Shown piece after piece: positions 1 through 9,389 of a stretch of DNA of 64,000 nt (the stretch's first letter is position 1; the number at the start of each line of letters is the position of its first letter). The stretch is from positions 186,001 to 250,000 of the forward strand of contig NZ_CP082249.1 in assembly GCF_019879105.1 (NCBI RefSeq), read 5' to 3'. The translations under genes were made by a program, and so were the position numbers. The notes under the pieces are model-generated. The model made no database searches. It was not told where the DNA came from and saw only the letters and a list, made by a program, of their open reading frames with translations. Source of the stretch: Natrinema sp. SYSU A 869. GTDB taxonomy: Archaea > Halobacteriota > Halobacteria > Halobacteriales > Natrialbaceae.

Positions 1-10
1 ACATACAGAT

Positions 11-202
11 ATGACGCACACGAGCTGGCGACCGGATCCGGAACTCGACAAGAAACGCGACAAGGAGGTCTGGACGCACACCGCGCCACACGACATCAAC
101 GACGGCGAGATCGACGGCGACATTTCGTTCAGCGATGAGGTTCTCGAGCCGTTCATCGACGACAAGGAGACGGACGACGAAGAGACCGACGGCGAGGAGT
201 AA
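11..202 (+). CDS. Acidic protein of unknown function, possibly the C-terminal end of a longer gene
   Basis: The reading frame encodes 63 residues ending in a run of Asp and Glu. No family is recognised. The frame stays open to the left edge of the window, so the ATG at 11 may be internal and the gene truncated by the window. It runs convergent to the torD-like gene, with 37 bases between the two stops. A role in the formate dehydrogenase module is only suggested by position. Confidence 0.45.
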   Translation: MTHTSWRPDPELDKKRDKEVWTHTAPHDINDGEIDGDISFSDEVLEPFIDDKETDDEETDGEE

Positions 203-239
203 CCGGGCCGCGGATTCGGGCCTCGAGCCGTCGCTTCGC

Positions 240-872
240 TCAGGCCATCTGCATCGCGATCTCTTCCTCGAACGCGACGTCGCCCTCGAGCAGCGCGGCG
301 ACGGCCTCGTAAAACCGCTCGTCGGTCCGCTCGCGGACGTCCGCCGCGAGGTCGTCGATCCACTCGGAGAGGTGCTCCTCGTGGAAGACTCGCTGGTAGC
401 CGAACGTCTCCTCGTCGCCGTTTTGCTGCCGGCGAATCAGGTGTCGGAGGAAGGCCAGTTCGACAGCGACGTAGTCGTTTTCCTCGGGATATTCCTCGGG
501 CGGTGACCAGCCCGCCGCGGCGTAACTCGCCTCGACTGCCGCTAACCCGCCACCGCGAAAGTCGGTATCCTCTCGGTAGTAGGTCTCGTGGGGGAGGACC
601 GGCGGCCGCGGGCCGACGAACAGCCGCGTGAACTCGCTCTCCAAGTCATCCCGGACGGCGTCGGCGTCGCGATCCCGGTTCTCGTCGATGAAGGTCTCGA
701 GTTCCGCGAATCCCCGATCGAGTCGCTCGCTGACGCTCTCGTCGGGGAGCGAAACGTTCCCCGACAGTAGGGTCTCAACGAACGCCTCGCTGGGAACGTC
801 CGCGAACGCGTCGATCAGGAAGTTTACGAGCTCGAGTCGGGCGTCGTAGAGGGCCTGTTGATCCATACTCAT
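240..872 (-). CDS. TorD/DmsD-family molybdoenzyme chaperone
   Basis: A 210-residue, helix-rich acidic protein. The central stretch with YYREDTDFRGG, then AAGW..PEEYPEENDYVAVELAFLRHLI, is the pattern of TorD/DmsD-type chaperones, which hold molybdenum enzymes until the cofactor is in place and Tat export can proceed. Length fits the family (about 200). The ATG at 872 follows the stop of the upstream iron-sulfur gene by two bases, so the two are very likely co-transcribed and translationally coupled. A second ATG lies two codons in. The neighbouring Tat-dependent formate-dehydrogenase-like enzyme is the obvious client (inference from context). Confidence 0.88.
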   Translation of the reverse strand: MSMDQQALYDARLELVNFLIDAFADVPSEAFVETLLSGNVSLPDESVSERLDRGFAELETFIDENRDRDADAVRDDLESEFTRLFVGPRPPVLPHETYYREDTDFRGGGLAAVEASYAAAGWSPPEEYPEENDYVAVELAFLRHLIRRQQNGDEETFGYQRVFHEEHLSEWIDDLAADVRERTDERFYEAVAALLEGDVAFEEEIAMQMA

Positions 873-874
873 GG

Positions 875-3007
875 TCAGTCACCTCGGTCGGAGAGCAATT
901 GTGCGCGGCAGTCGCCGCAGTACTCGAAGATGTTTCCCTGCGCGCTCGGCGCGATGCCAGCGACGAGATCGCCGACTTCCGCCTGGATCTTCTGTGCCGA
1001 TCCCTCGCTGGTGAACGGCTTCCCGCAGTGGCGACACTCTCGCATCTCGCCGTCGAAGACCTCGATCCAGGCGGGATCGTCGCCGTCGCGGTTCTCCGGC
1101 AGTAACGACCGGTCGAGGCCGTCGCGCATCTCGATGACGTCCTCGACGCAGCCCTCCTCACAGAGCCCGCAGTTCACGCATTTCTCGTGGTTGAACTCGA
1201 GGACGGCGTCTTGCTCGTTCCGGCGGATCGCATCGGTGGGACAGAGGTTCGAACACGTCGGTGTGAGCGTACAGCCCTCGGCGACCTGCATACGACCGAA
1301 GTCTTTGAGCCCGCGGATCACCTCGCGGTCGGGTTCGACGTGCTCGAGGATCGCGCGGACGCTCTCGAGCGTCCAGCCGTGACTGTCGAAGGCGGGGTTA
1401 TCCCGGTCGGCGTCGATTTCCCCGGTCGCCTCGTGGTCGCCGACCGGAATCGGCGAGTCCTCGAGTTCGACGGCGAAGGTCGAGAGTTCATCAACGAACT
1501 GAGCCGGTTCGTCCGGATCGGGAGCGAAGAAGCCGATCCGCTCGCCGAGCGCGAGGTCCGTCGTGGCGCGGTTGAGCCGATCGACGAGGGCGGTTTTCGG
1601 ATCCGGGCCGGAGTGACGGCAGTCGCCGCCGCAGCCGACGATGGCGATGCCGTCCGCGCCACAGGCGAGCGCGTGCATCGCGTGGGCCTCGCCGACGGTG
1701 TCCGTACAGTTCACGCGAACGGGGAGGATCGGCGGGTACTCGACGGCCGCTTTCCCCGCGGCGGCCAGCCGGCCGTACTCGGCGAGCGCGTCGTCGGCTT
1801 CCTCCGAGCAGACGAACGCGACGATCGCGGCGTCGATGTCCGAGCCGGAGCGGTTCAGGAGCCAGCCGCCCTCGTCGTCCGTCGGCCGGAGCAGCGCCTC
1901 GACCTCGCGGGCGAGTCGCTCGTTCGAGGGTTCGCGGAGCATCGTGGCCCCCGTCGGACAGGCGCTGGTACAGGCCCCGCAGTTCTGACAGGCCTCTTTG
2001 TGGAACTCGACCTCGTCGATCCGCGCCCGTTCGACCGCGTCGTGGGGGCAGGCCTCGACGCACTCGTTGCAGCCCGCCTGGCTCGAGTCGCCGGCCGCAC
2101 AGACGTCCATTGCGAGGTCAAGGTGGTCGGGTTTCTCGACGCCGCCGAGGTGCTTTCTCACGGCTGAGATCGTCGCCGCGTCGATCGGCGCGGTGTAGAA
2201 GCCGATCCGGCCGCCCCGCGTCGCACGGGTGGCCGCTGGGTAGATGACTTGGTCGAACTCGAGGGTCCGTTCGGTCCCGTCCATCTCGATCGCGTCGGTG
2301 GGGCAGACGTCCGTCCACGCGCCGTCGGGTGCGTCTGGATCGATATCGACCGGGTAGCGCGTGACCATACCGTCGGGCCCCTCGTGGACGCACTTCATAC
2401 AGGAGATGCACTCCTCGGTGACGCGCGACTCGAGGCGAACGGTGAACTCGCCGAACCGGCCGTCGACGTCGATGACGCGCCCGCGCTCGATCGTCACGTC
2501 GTCGAGATCGGCCGCCGCGTCGACGTACTCCTCGCCATCGGCGAGCAGCGTCACGTCGGCGTCGTCAGCAAGCGCCGCCGCGGTCTCCGGATCGGCGACG
2601 ACCGCGACCCGTTCGCCGGCGTCCCGCGAGACCGTCCGGGAGACCGATTCGGACTCGAGTCCCGCGTATCTGGCGTTGACCATTCGGGCGGTCTTCGCCG
2701 TGGCACCGGCCTCGTCGTGGACCCACCCGGCGCGCTCGCGTTGGTCGACGAATGAGACCGCGTCCGGATGGAGTCCCTGCTGTTCGGCGACCCGTTCGAT
2801 CTTCTGCTGCGACCGCGACTCGGGGCACGTGACGATCAGCTGATCGAGGTCGTACTCGTCGATGACCTGCTCCATCGCGGGGAGACCGTCCGCACAGAGC
2901 AGACTCGAACTCGCCGCGACGTCGACATCTTCGATCCCCTCGCGGACGCCCTCGAGATCGATGTCGCAGGTGTCCGCACACGAACAGACGAAACTCCCGA
3001 CTCTCAT
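875..3007 (-). CDS. HdrA/MvhD-like multi-cluster iron-sulfur electron-transfer protein
   Basis: A 710-residue cysteine-rich protein. The N-terminus (MRVGSFVCSC..., with LCADG and VTCPESR) resembles the first domain of heterodisulfide reductase HdrA, but no GxGxxG flavin site is visible. Ferredoxin-type motifs follow: ECISCMKC, CNECVEACPHDA, CQNCGACTSACPTGA, then an MvhD-type domain (IVAFVCSEEA...VRVNCTDTV...VGCGGDCRHS), then CSNLCPTDA, CVNCGLCEEGC and a C-terminal four-cysteine knuckle (CRHCGKPF...CGDC). The start was set at 3007 because the longer frame reads into AT-rich promoter DNA. It is divergent from the formate-dehydrogenase-like operon and just upstream of torD, so it probably handles electrons for that enzyme (inference). 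Confidence 0.85.
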   Translation of the reverse strand: MRVGSFVCSCADTCDIDLEGVREGIEDVDVAASSSLLCADGLPAMEQVIDEYDLDQLIVTCPESRSQQKIERVAEQQGLHPDAVSFVDQRERAGWVHDEAGATAKTARMVNARYAGLESESVSRTVSRDAGERVAVVADPETAAALADDADVTLLADGEEYVDAAADLDDVTIERGRVIDVDGRFGEFTVRLESRVTEECISCMKCVHEGPDGMVTRYPVDIDPDAPDGAWTDVCPTDAIEMDGTERTLEFDQVIYPAATRATRGGRIGFYTAPIDAATISAVRKHLGGVEKPDHLDLAMDVCAAGDSSQAGCNECVEACPHDAVERARIDEVEFHKEACQNCGACTSACPTGATMLREPSNERLAREVEALLRPTDDEGGWLLNRSGSDIDAAIVAFVCSEEADDALAEYGRLAAAGKAAVEYPPILPVRVNCTDTVGEAHAMHALACGADGIAIVGCGGDCRHSGPDPKTALVDRLNRATTDLALGERIGFFAPDPDEPAQFVDELSTFAVELEDSPIPVGDHEATGEIDADRDNPAFDSHGWTLESVRAILEHVEPDREVIRGLKDFGRMQVAEGCTLTPTCSNLCPTDAIRRNEQDAVLEFNHEKCVNCGLCEEGCVEDVIEMRDGLDRSLLPENRDGDDPAWIEVFDGEMRECRHCGKPFTSEGSAQKIQAEVGDLVAGIAPSAQGNIFEYCGDCRAQLLSDRGD

Positions 3008-3018
3008 CCTATCGTGGT

Positions 3019-3060
3019 ATACCGTGACAATACAATAGTATTCCGTAAAAATACCGTGAC
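3019..3060. promoter_or_regulatory. Phased short repeats ATwCCGTrA in the divergent promoter region
   Basis: ATACCGTGAC occurs at 3019-3028 and 3051-3060, with the variant ATTCCGTA at 3040-3047 between them. The spacings of 21 and 11 bases are close to two and one helical turns. They lie 12-53 bases upstream of the HdrA-like gene in the 272-base divergent intergenic region. A regulator-binding array is inferred; the regulator is unknown. Confidence 0.45.
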
Positions 3061-3198
3061 TGTCCGGCAAAGTTCGAACACTACTCGATAGTAATAACGT
3101 ATTTCGTTTCTTAGCCGGAAGAAAGCTAGCTCGAATATATATTACCGAAAACATCCATAGCAAATATTCATAGCGCCGTCTAGTGAAGTGCGAGTCAT

Positions 3199-3228
3199 GG
3201 TCATGGGTACTGTGGTCACGGGTACTGT
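3199..3228. repeat. 15-base tandem repeat upstream of the formate dehydrogenase operon
   Basis: GGTCATGGGTACTGT at 3199-3213 is followed directly by GGTCACGGGTACTGT at 3214-3228, one mismatch in 15. The repeat ends 51 bases before the catalytic subunit start and downstream of TATA-like AT-rich DNA near 3132-3145. It could lie in a 5' untranslated leader or form part of an operator. Confidence 0.5.
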
Positions 3229-3279
3229 CCACATGGTAACGCGAACGAGTGTTCGCCGAGTAGTGGGGTACCGCATCCA

Positions 3280-6200
3280 ATGAGCGCGGACAGCGACCCG
3301 GTGACCATCGACCTCGATCGTCGATCGTTCATGAAAGCCAGTGCTCTCGCCGGTGGGTTGGTCCTCGGCGGCGGCGTCACCGGGCACGTCCTTAGTCAAG
3401 AGGAAGAGGGCGAGGACGGCGTCGTCGACGACGCCGACACGTCGAAGGTGATCTGTAACTACTGTGCCGTCGGCTGTGGCTTCAAGGCCGTCAAGGACGG
3501 CAACTCCTTTACGGCGATGGAGCCGTGGTTCGAGAACCCGATCAACAACGGCTCGCTCTGCTCGAAAGGCGCGGGCATTCTCGAGACCGAGCACTCGGTC
3601 AAGCGACTCAAACATCCGATGCGGAAGGTCGACGGCGAGTGGCAGAAGATCTCCTGGGACGAGGCCTACTCCGAAATCGCCGAGACCTGGCAGGAGACCG
3701 TCGACGAGTACAGCCGCGAGAGCGCCATGTTGCTGGGCAGTGCCCACCACGCCAACGAGGAGGCCTATGCCATCCGCAAGCTCGCGGCCTTCATGGGCAC
3801 AAACAACGTCGATCACCAGGCGCGGATCTGTCACTCGCCGACCGTGACCGGCCTCGCGAACACGTGGGGATTCGGCGCGATGACGAACACGATTAACGAC
3901 TACCGCAACTTCGACCTGCTCATCATCCTTGGGCAGAACCCGGCCGAATCCCACCCGATCGCGATGCAGCACATCCTCGAGGGCCAGGCGCGCGGCGGAA
4001 CGATCGTCTCGATCGACCCGCGCTACACGAAGACATCGGCCCACGCAGACTACTTCTACCGGCTGCGACCCGGCACGGACGTCGCGCTGGTCATGGGCCT
4101 GCTCAACTACATTCGAGAGCAGGACGGACTCGACAACACCTTCCTCAAGGACCGGGTGTTGGGCTGGCCCGACGTCGAACCTGAACTCGATCAGTACGAC
4201 CTCGAGACGGTCTCGGACATCACCTGGATCGATCAGGGCGACCTCGAGGAAATCGGCGACCTGGTCATCGAGAACGTGCCCCGGATACAGCTCGAGTGGG
4301 CGATGGGCGGGACCCAGCATAACAACGGAACACAGAACATCCGCTCGTATGCCCTCTTCAGCCTCGCGACCGGGAGCGCGGCCCGCTCCGGCGGCGGGTT
4401 GCAGGTCATGCGCGGCCACGCAAACGTTCAGGGGGCGACCGACCTCGGCGTCGACGCCAGCATTCTCCCGGGCTACTACGGCGTCGACTCGCCGGGGTCG
4501 TGGGAGCACTGGGCGGATGTCTGGGACCGGAGTCCCTGGACCAGCGGCAGCACCTCCTTCCGGGAGCTGTACGACAAGTTCGAGATGATGCCGGAAGACA
4601 TGTGGAGCGGCATGGAGACGCCGGCCGAGGTCGAGGCGGGGGGTGCAGGCGTCGGCGTCGAGGAGGAAGAGGAAGGGGAAGGTGGCGAAGGCGAAGAGAG
4701 TGGAGGGGCCAAGGAGACGAGGAGCAGGGCGAAGAGCAGGAAGGCGACGACGAAGAAGAGGGTCTGGATCAGGAGGCACCGATCGACGACGTCGACGAAC
4801 GGTCGATGATGTTCCAGATCGGGCTGACTGTTGCCCGCTGGTACGAAGCGGCTCTCCAGCAGGGTGATCGGCTGCTCGAGTCGAACCTCTACCAGTCCGA
4901 CCCGCTGAAGATGGCGTTCTTCTGGGGTCACTCCGCGAACTCCATTAGCGAGATGGACAAGATGAAGCAGGCCATGGAGGAGTTGGATCTGATGGTCGTC
5001 GTCGACGTCTTCCCGGCCGTCGCTGGGACGCTGCCCGATGACGCGAACGTCATCCTGCTGCCAGCCTCGAGCCAGTACGAACACGTCCGGACGGTGACGA
5101 ACTCCCACCGTTCGGTCCAGTGGAGTGAGCGGGTCTCGCCGCCGGCGCACAACTCCAGGCCCGACCTCCAGATCATGCAGGAACTGGCCCATCATCTGGG
5201 CTTCGGCGAGCACTTCGACTGGGGGAGCGGTCCGGAGGTTCACAACGGCCAGAGTTCCTACGAGGACGCACTTCGGGAGATCAATCTCGGAACGCGATCG
5301 ATCGGTTACCAGCAGTCGCCCGAGAAGCTCCAGCAACATCAGGAGTACGACTGGGCGTTTAACACGGACAACCTGCGCGCGGACACCAACGGGTTGCCGG
5401 TCGACGGCGACTACTGGATGCTCCCTTGGCCGTACTGGGGCGACGACCATCCCGGGTCGCCGATCATCTGGACGAAGGAGGCCGACCCCCGCGACGGCGG
5501 CCACGACTTCCGGGAGAACTGGGGCGTCAGAGCGCCGACTCCCAACGAGTGGAACGACCTCAACATCGACAAGGACTACCCGCTCCAGAAGACCTACAAT
5601 CAGAACGGCGAGGATGGACTCGATCTGATCGCCGAGTCGTTCGAGGCACCGTGGTGGGACGGTCAGGAGATCAACGGCGTGCCATCGTATCCGAACTACG
5701 CGACGATGCTGCCCGACGATCCGGTAAACGCGTCGACGCAGACGCTTCCCGTCCGGTATGCGCTCGACGAAACTGAGTCAGTGTATTCCGCTGCACAGGC
5801 GATCAACAATCAGTACGGTGACGAGATCGACATCGACCCTGCGGCCTACGAGGAGTACGACTATGCACAGCCCGACCCGCCGACGGGACGCGGGAAGGCG
5901 CGTGCGGTCGTCTGGAACTTCCTCGACACAGTGCCCGTCCACCGGGAACCCGTCGAGAGCCCACGCCCCGATCTCGTCGAGCAGTGGCCCGCCAACGGCG
6001 AACAGGTCAACTTCTGGCGACTCGACCAGAACAACGCGTCGGTCCAGGCGGACGCGACCGAACGGGTTCACACCGAACTCGGCAGCAACGCCGAGAGCGG
6101 CCGAACGGTGATTCTGACCTCCGGCCGGCAGGTCGAACACCAGGGCGGTGGTGCCGAGACGCGGAACAACGAGTACACCGCCGACCGCCAGCCCCACATG

Positions 6201-6644
6201 TACGCCGAGATTAACCCCTCGCTCGCCGAAGAACTCAACGTCGTCGGCGGCGACGATCACGTCGTCGTCACCTCGTCGGACAAGGGGTCGATCCTGGTGA
6301 AGGCCTATGTGACGAACCGCGTCAACGAGGAGGAGGTCTTCCTCCCCTACCACTGGGGCGGCGTCTTCCACGGTGAGGACAGGTCGGGCAACTGGCCCGA
6401 GGGAACCACGCCGCTGGCCATCGGCGAGAGCGCGAACATCATCACGCCGAGCGGGTTCGACGCCGAGACCCAGATGCAGGAGACCAAATCGGGCGTCGTC
6501 CACGTCCAGAAGGCCACGCAAAGCGTGGTCGACGACCTCGGGATGGAGTTCATCGACTATCCGCAGGACGAGCACGGACTCGGCGCGCAGAAACGATACG
6601 ACGTCCGCGAATGGGACATGATTGAGGGAGGTGACACACCGTGA
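3280..6644 (+). CDS. Formate dehydrogenase-like molybdopterin catalytic subunit, Tat-exported, frameshifted
   Basis: The N-terminus carries a Tat signal (DRRSFMKASALAGG), then a 4Fe-4S motif C59-x2-C62-x3-C66 with a later LCSKG cysteine. ARICHSPTVTGL puts Cys184 where formate dehydrogenases carry Sec or Cys, and GLQVMRGHANVQGATD is a further formate-dehydrogenase-type block. The frame changes near the G run at 4705-4708, inside a Glu/Gly-rich insertion of about 60 residues. One extra G restores a single frame ending at 6644 (1,121 residues, the usual size). The second half includes the molybdopterin-dinucleotide-binding domain (NEYTADRQPHMYAEINPSLAEE...). It heads a coupled operon with the ferredoxin and cytochrome b subunits. 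Formate is the likely substrate, but related oxidoreductases cannot be excluded. Confidence 0.85.
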
Positions 6645-7321
6645 CACAAGACAATCGATCCGGACAGGTGATGAGTCAGGGCGTGATGAGCACCGGCGAG
6701 GGGATGCGGATCTTTCCCGACGTCGAGGCCTGCATCGACTGCGGCGGCTGCGTTGTCGCCTGCAAGCGCACCTGGGACCGCGAGATACACAACCAGCGCA
6801 TCGACATCACGACGATGGCCGAAGGGAGCGCCGGGCCACAGGGCCAGAACGCCGACAAGACGGACCGACTCGCAGCCGGTGAACGGCCCGGCGAGACGAG
6901 TCTCCCGATGCAGTGTTACCACTGCGAAAACGCGCCGTGCGTCTCCGTCTGTCCGACAAACGCGCTCCAAAAAGAGGACGACGGGTTCGTAACGGTGACC
7001 GAAGACCTCTGCGTCGGCTGTCAGTACTGCCTGTCGGGCTGTCCGTTCGGTGCGCCGCAGTTCCCGGACAGCAACGAGGGAACGGCCCAACTCTTTGGCA
7101 CCGGCGGCATCATGGACAAGTGTACCGGCTGTCGCGAGCGCCAAGAGGTCCAGAAGGGGCCCGCCTGCGCCGAAGAGTGTGCAACTGACGCGATCCTCGT
7201 CGGCAGTGCCGGCGAGATCGCCGACGAACTCGAGCAACGCGACAGCGGCCCCTTCTTCAACGAGGAGGCCATGGAGATCATCTTCGGGGCAGACGACGCC
7301 CAACTGTTCAGTGACCAATGA
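6641..7321 (+). CDS. Four-cluster ferredoxin subunit of the formate-dehydrogenase-like complex
   Basis: A 226-residue FdhB/DmsB/NrfC-type protein with cysteine groups CIDCGGCVVACK, CYHCENAPCVSVCPTNAL, CVGCQYCLSGCPFGAPQF and CTGCRERQEVQKGPACAEECATDAI, the standard four-cluster arrangement for moving electrons from a molybdopterin subunit to a membrane cytochrome. It starts with GTG at 6641, overlapping the stop of the catalytic subunit by four bases, which argues for coupled translation. It has no signal peptide, so it probably travels outward with the Tat-exported catalytic subunit. Confidence 0.9.
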   Translation: MTQDNRSGQVMSQGVMSTGEGMRIFPDVEACIDCGGCVVACKRTWDREIHNQRIDITTMAEGSAGPQGQNADKTDRLAAGERPGETSLPMQCYHCENAPCVSVCPTNALQKEDDGFVTVTEDLCVGCQYCLSGCPFGAPQFPDSNEGTAQLFGTGGIMDKCTGCRERQEVQKGPACAEECATDAILVGSAGEIADELEQRDSGPFFNEEAMEIIFGADDAQLFSDQ

Positions 7322-8004
7322 GCGACGAACAACCACCCAACGGACCGCACGAGGGCGACGACGTCCGAGCCGCGAGGAATCAGGACCGGACGACGGATGC
7401 GGTCGACTGGGACGATCGCGACACCACCGAGACTGCCGCCGGACGCGACGAGAGTAGCGAGGTATTGACCGACGAATCACGATCGAGCCCCGACCGTGAC
7501 CCGAACTCCGGGTCAGGAACCGGAGGCGACGGCGGCGGCCGCTGGGATCGGATCGCCTTCGCGATCAGCGCGCTCATCGGACTCGTGCTGGCGGGCGGTG
7601 CCGTCGCGCTCGTTTCCGGGCGCGCACCGCTCTTCGAGAACCTGCTACGCGTCCGGCCGACCGTCCAGGGCGGCGGCGTCGCCGCCGATTGGGTCTTCGG
7701 CAACACCGTGCCGGCCCTCGAGATCGCGATCGCGGTGGTCCACTTCGCGGACGTCATTATGGGAATTTTCATCCTCCTGATGGTGTTCATCCACTGGGCG
7801 GCGTTCCGGCGGCTGGCCGCGCGAATGCGGCCGCCAGCGGCGACGGCTCGCGAGCGGGAATCGGCCGCGGCGACCGACGGCGGTGCGCCGAGTGCCACGG
7901 GACGACCGTCGGCTGACTCGAGCGCTGCCGCGGAACCGGAGTCGGAATCGGACTCGGCACCGCACGACGATCCGACTCGGTCCGAGGGAGGTGAATCCCG
8001 ATGA
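7318..8004 (+). CDS. Unknown two-helix membrane protein within the formate dehydrogenase operon
   Basis: The 228-residue product has a long acidic, disordered N-terminus (about residues 1-75), two hydrophobic helices (about 78-100 and 130-160, the second containing HFADVIMGIFILLMVFIHW) and an acidic low-complexity tail. It overlaps both neighbours by ATGA, so it is firmly part of the operon. The histidines near the second helix (VVHFADVI, FIHW) could serve a haem or quinone site, but this is speculative. No family was recognised. Confidence 0.8.
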   Translation: MSDEQPPNGPHEGDDVRAARNQDRTTDAVDWDDRDTTETAAGRDESSEVLTDESRSSPDRDPNSGSGTGGDGGGRWDRIAFAISALIGLVLAGGAVALVSGRAPLFENLLRVRPTVQGGGVAADWVFGNTVPALEIAIAVVHFADVIMGIFILLMVFIHWAAFRRLAARMRPPAATARERESAAATDGGAPSATGRPSADSSAAAEPESESDSAPHDDPTRSEGGESR

Positions 8005-9125
8005 CGAATCTCGACCACGGCAAGTTCTCGCGGATCACCACCACGTTCCACTCGCTGCTGGCGCTGACGGTCTTTTTCCTGTTCTTTACGGGATACGCCA
8101 TCGCGTTCAACACGGAACTGTGGTGGATGGTCGAACTGATGGGCGGTAATGAGGGCGTGCTCCTGATACACCGGTTCGCGGGATTCTCACTGATCTTCCT
8201 GACTGGATTCTGGGTGTCCTACATGCTCTTGCGGTCGACGAGTCGTTCGAATTTCCGCGGAGTATTGCCCAATCGAACTGATATCTCGGCGTTCATACAG
8301 GACGTCAAGTTCGCGCTCGGGCGGGCCGACGAGCGCCACCCGGCCGCCCGCCAGTTCGCGGGCTACAAGGCCGATGAGGTGCCGCTGATCTCCTATATCG
8401 GCAAGGGAGTTATCTGGATCTTTACCGTCGAACTCCTCTTGCTGATGATTTCCGGCCTCCTGATCTGGCGGAAAACCTGGCTGATCGACTTCTACAACTC
8501 CCAGACGGTCGTCATGGCCTTCGTTGCCTTCCACGGCCTACTCGGGGTCATCATGCTGATGGGCGTGATGTTCCACACCTTCGAGCACGGCTTCCATCCT
8601 GCCTTCTACCCGGTAGAGATGAAGGCGTTCCTGCCGAAGGACCGAACGCCGAACTTCCACGACGACCCCGACGAATACGAGACCACTGGGATCGAGCGGC
8701 TCCGGCTCCGCTCCTCGTGGCGATGGGCGACCAATGTGATGGCCGTACTGGTCGTCGTCGGCATCGTTAGCGTGATGATGGCCAGCCTCTCGTACGGCGG
8801 CTACCCGGTTCCGAATCGACTCCAGTTCAACGAGGGGAGCGTCCTGCGAACCATCGGCGTCAACGTCGGCATGCTCGTCTTGCTCATCGGGCTAGTGCTC
8901 TCGATGTACGGCAACGTGCTGCGGGCGCGGTACATGCAACAGCGGCGGGACACGGCCGAGCAGACGACCGCCGCCGACGGTGGAGGGCGAGAATCCGACC
9001 GTAGCGGTGACCATGAGGACGGACACCGATCCGGAACTGACGGTGGGACGCGAACGACCGACGGTCGATCGGCGACCGACGACGGGACGAATAGCGGGCG
9101 GACGGACACTGACTCCGGCGGCTAA
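8001..9125 (+). CDS. Cytochrome b (gamma-type) membrane subunit
   Basis: The 374-residue protein has at least five hydrophobic segments. Histidines placed in or near helices (FSRITTTFHSLLAL, LIHRFAGF, FHGLLGVIMLMGVMFHTFEHGFHP) match the di-haem cytochrome b/b6 domain of formate dehydrogenase gamma subunits. Such subunits pass electrons from the ferredoxin subunit to menaquinone. The last 70 residues are a charged, disordered tail (TDGGTRTTDGRSATDDG). The start overlaps the previous stop by ATGA. Confidence 0.86.
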   Translation: MTNLDHGKFSRITTTFHSLLALTVFFLFFTGYAIAFNTELWWMVELMGGNEGVLLIHRFAGFSLIFLTGFWVSYMLLRSTSRSNFRGVLPNRTDISAFIQDVKFALGRADERHPAARQFAGYKADEVPLISYIGKGVIWIFTVELLLLMISGLLIWRKTWLIDFYNSQTVVMAFVAFHGLLGVIMLMGVMFHTFEHGFHPAFYPVEMKAFLPKDRTPNFHDDPDEYETTGIERLRLRSSWRWATNVMAVLVVVGIVSVMMASLSYGGYPVPNRLQFNEGSVLRTIGVNVGMLVLLIGLVLSMYGNVLRARYMQQRRDTAEQTTAADGGGRESDRSGDHEDGHRSGTDGGTRTTDGRSATDDGTNSGRTDTDSGG

Positions 9126-9209
9126 TCGCGTCCGAGTTTCGCGACGATTCCGTCGGATTTCCGACCGCTCCGGTGGGGATTTACGTGATTTCGACACGTC
9201 TGGGATAGT

Positions 9210-9389
9210 ATGGCAGAGATGCTGTACTCGATCTACGCCGTCGCGATCCTGATCGTGGCCGTCGGCGGCCTCCTCGGCGTCGTCTTCGCGACGCCGGACC
9301 TTGAGGGGCGCTCTGAGTACCGGTTCGAGGCACTCGCGATCATCGCCGCCCTCTTTATTCTCGCGATGGTCGGCGGGTTCGTTCTGTAA
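9210..9389 (+). CDS. Small two-helix membrane protein at the end of the formate dehydrogenase operon
   Basis: A 59-residue frame starts at ATG 9210 and ends at TAA 9387-9389. It encodes two hydrophobic helices (IYAVAILIVAVGGLLGVVF and ALAIIAALFILAMVGGFVL) joined by a charged loop. Codon usage is GC-rich like the operon, and it lies 84 bases after the cytochrome gene in the same direction. It may be a small accessory subunit of the membrane complex. No family was recognised. Confidence 0.65.
   Translation: MAEMLYSIYAVAILIVAVGGLLGVVFATPDLEGRSEYRFEALAIIAALFILAMVGGFVL

Noticed and set aside
4690-4720. Programmed -1 ribosomal frameshift in the catalytic subunit
   Set aside because: No XXXYYYZ slippery heptamer or obvious pseudoknot; a lost G in a G run is simpler and recurs elsewhere in the window.
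3142-4779. 545-residue minus-strand frame opposite the formate dehydrogenase gene
   Set aside because: High-GC antisense frame without any motif; the plus strand is unambiguous.
3280-6644. Selenocysteine at the active site
   Set aside because: The position is encoded by TGT (Cys184), not TGA.
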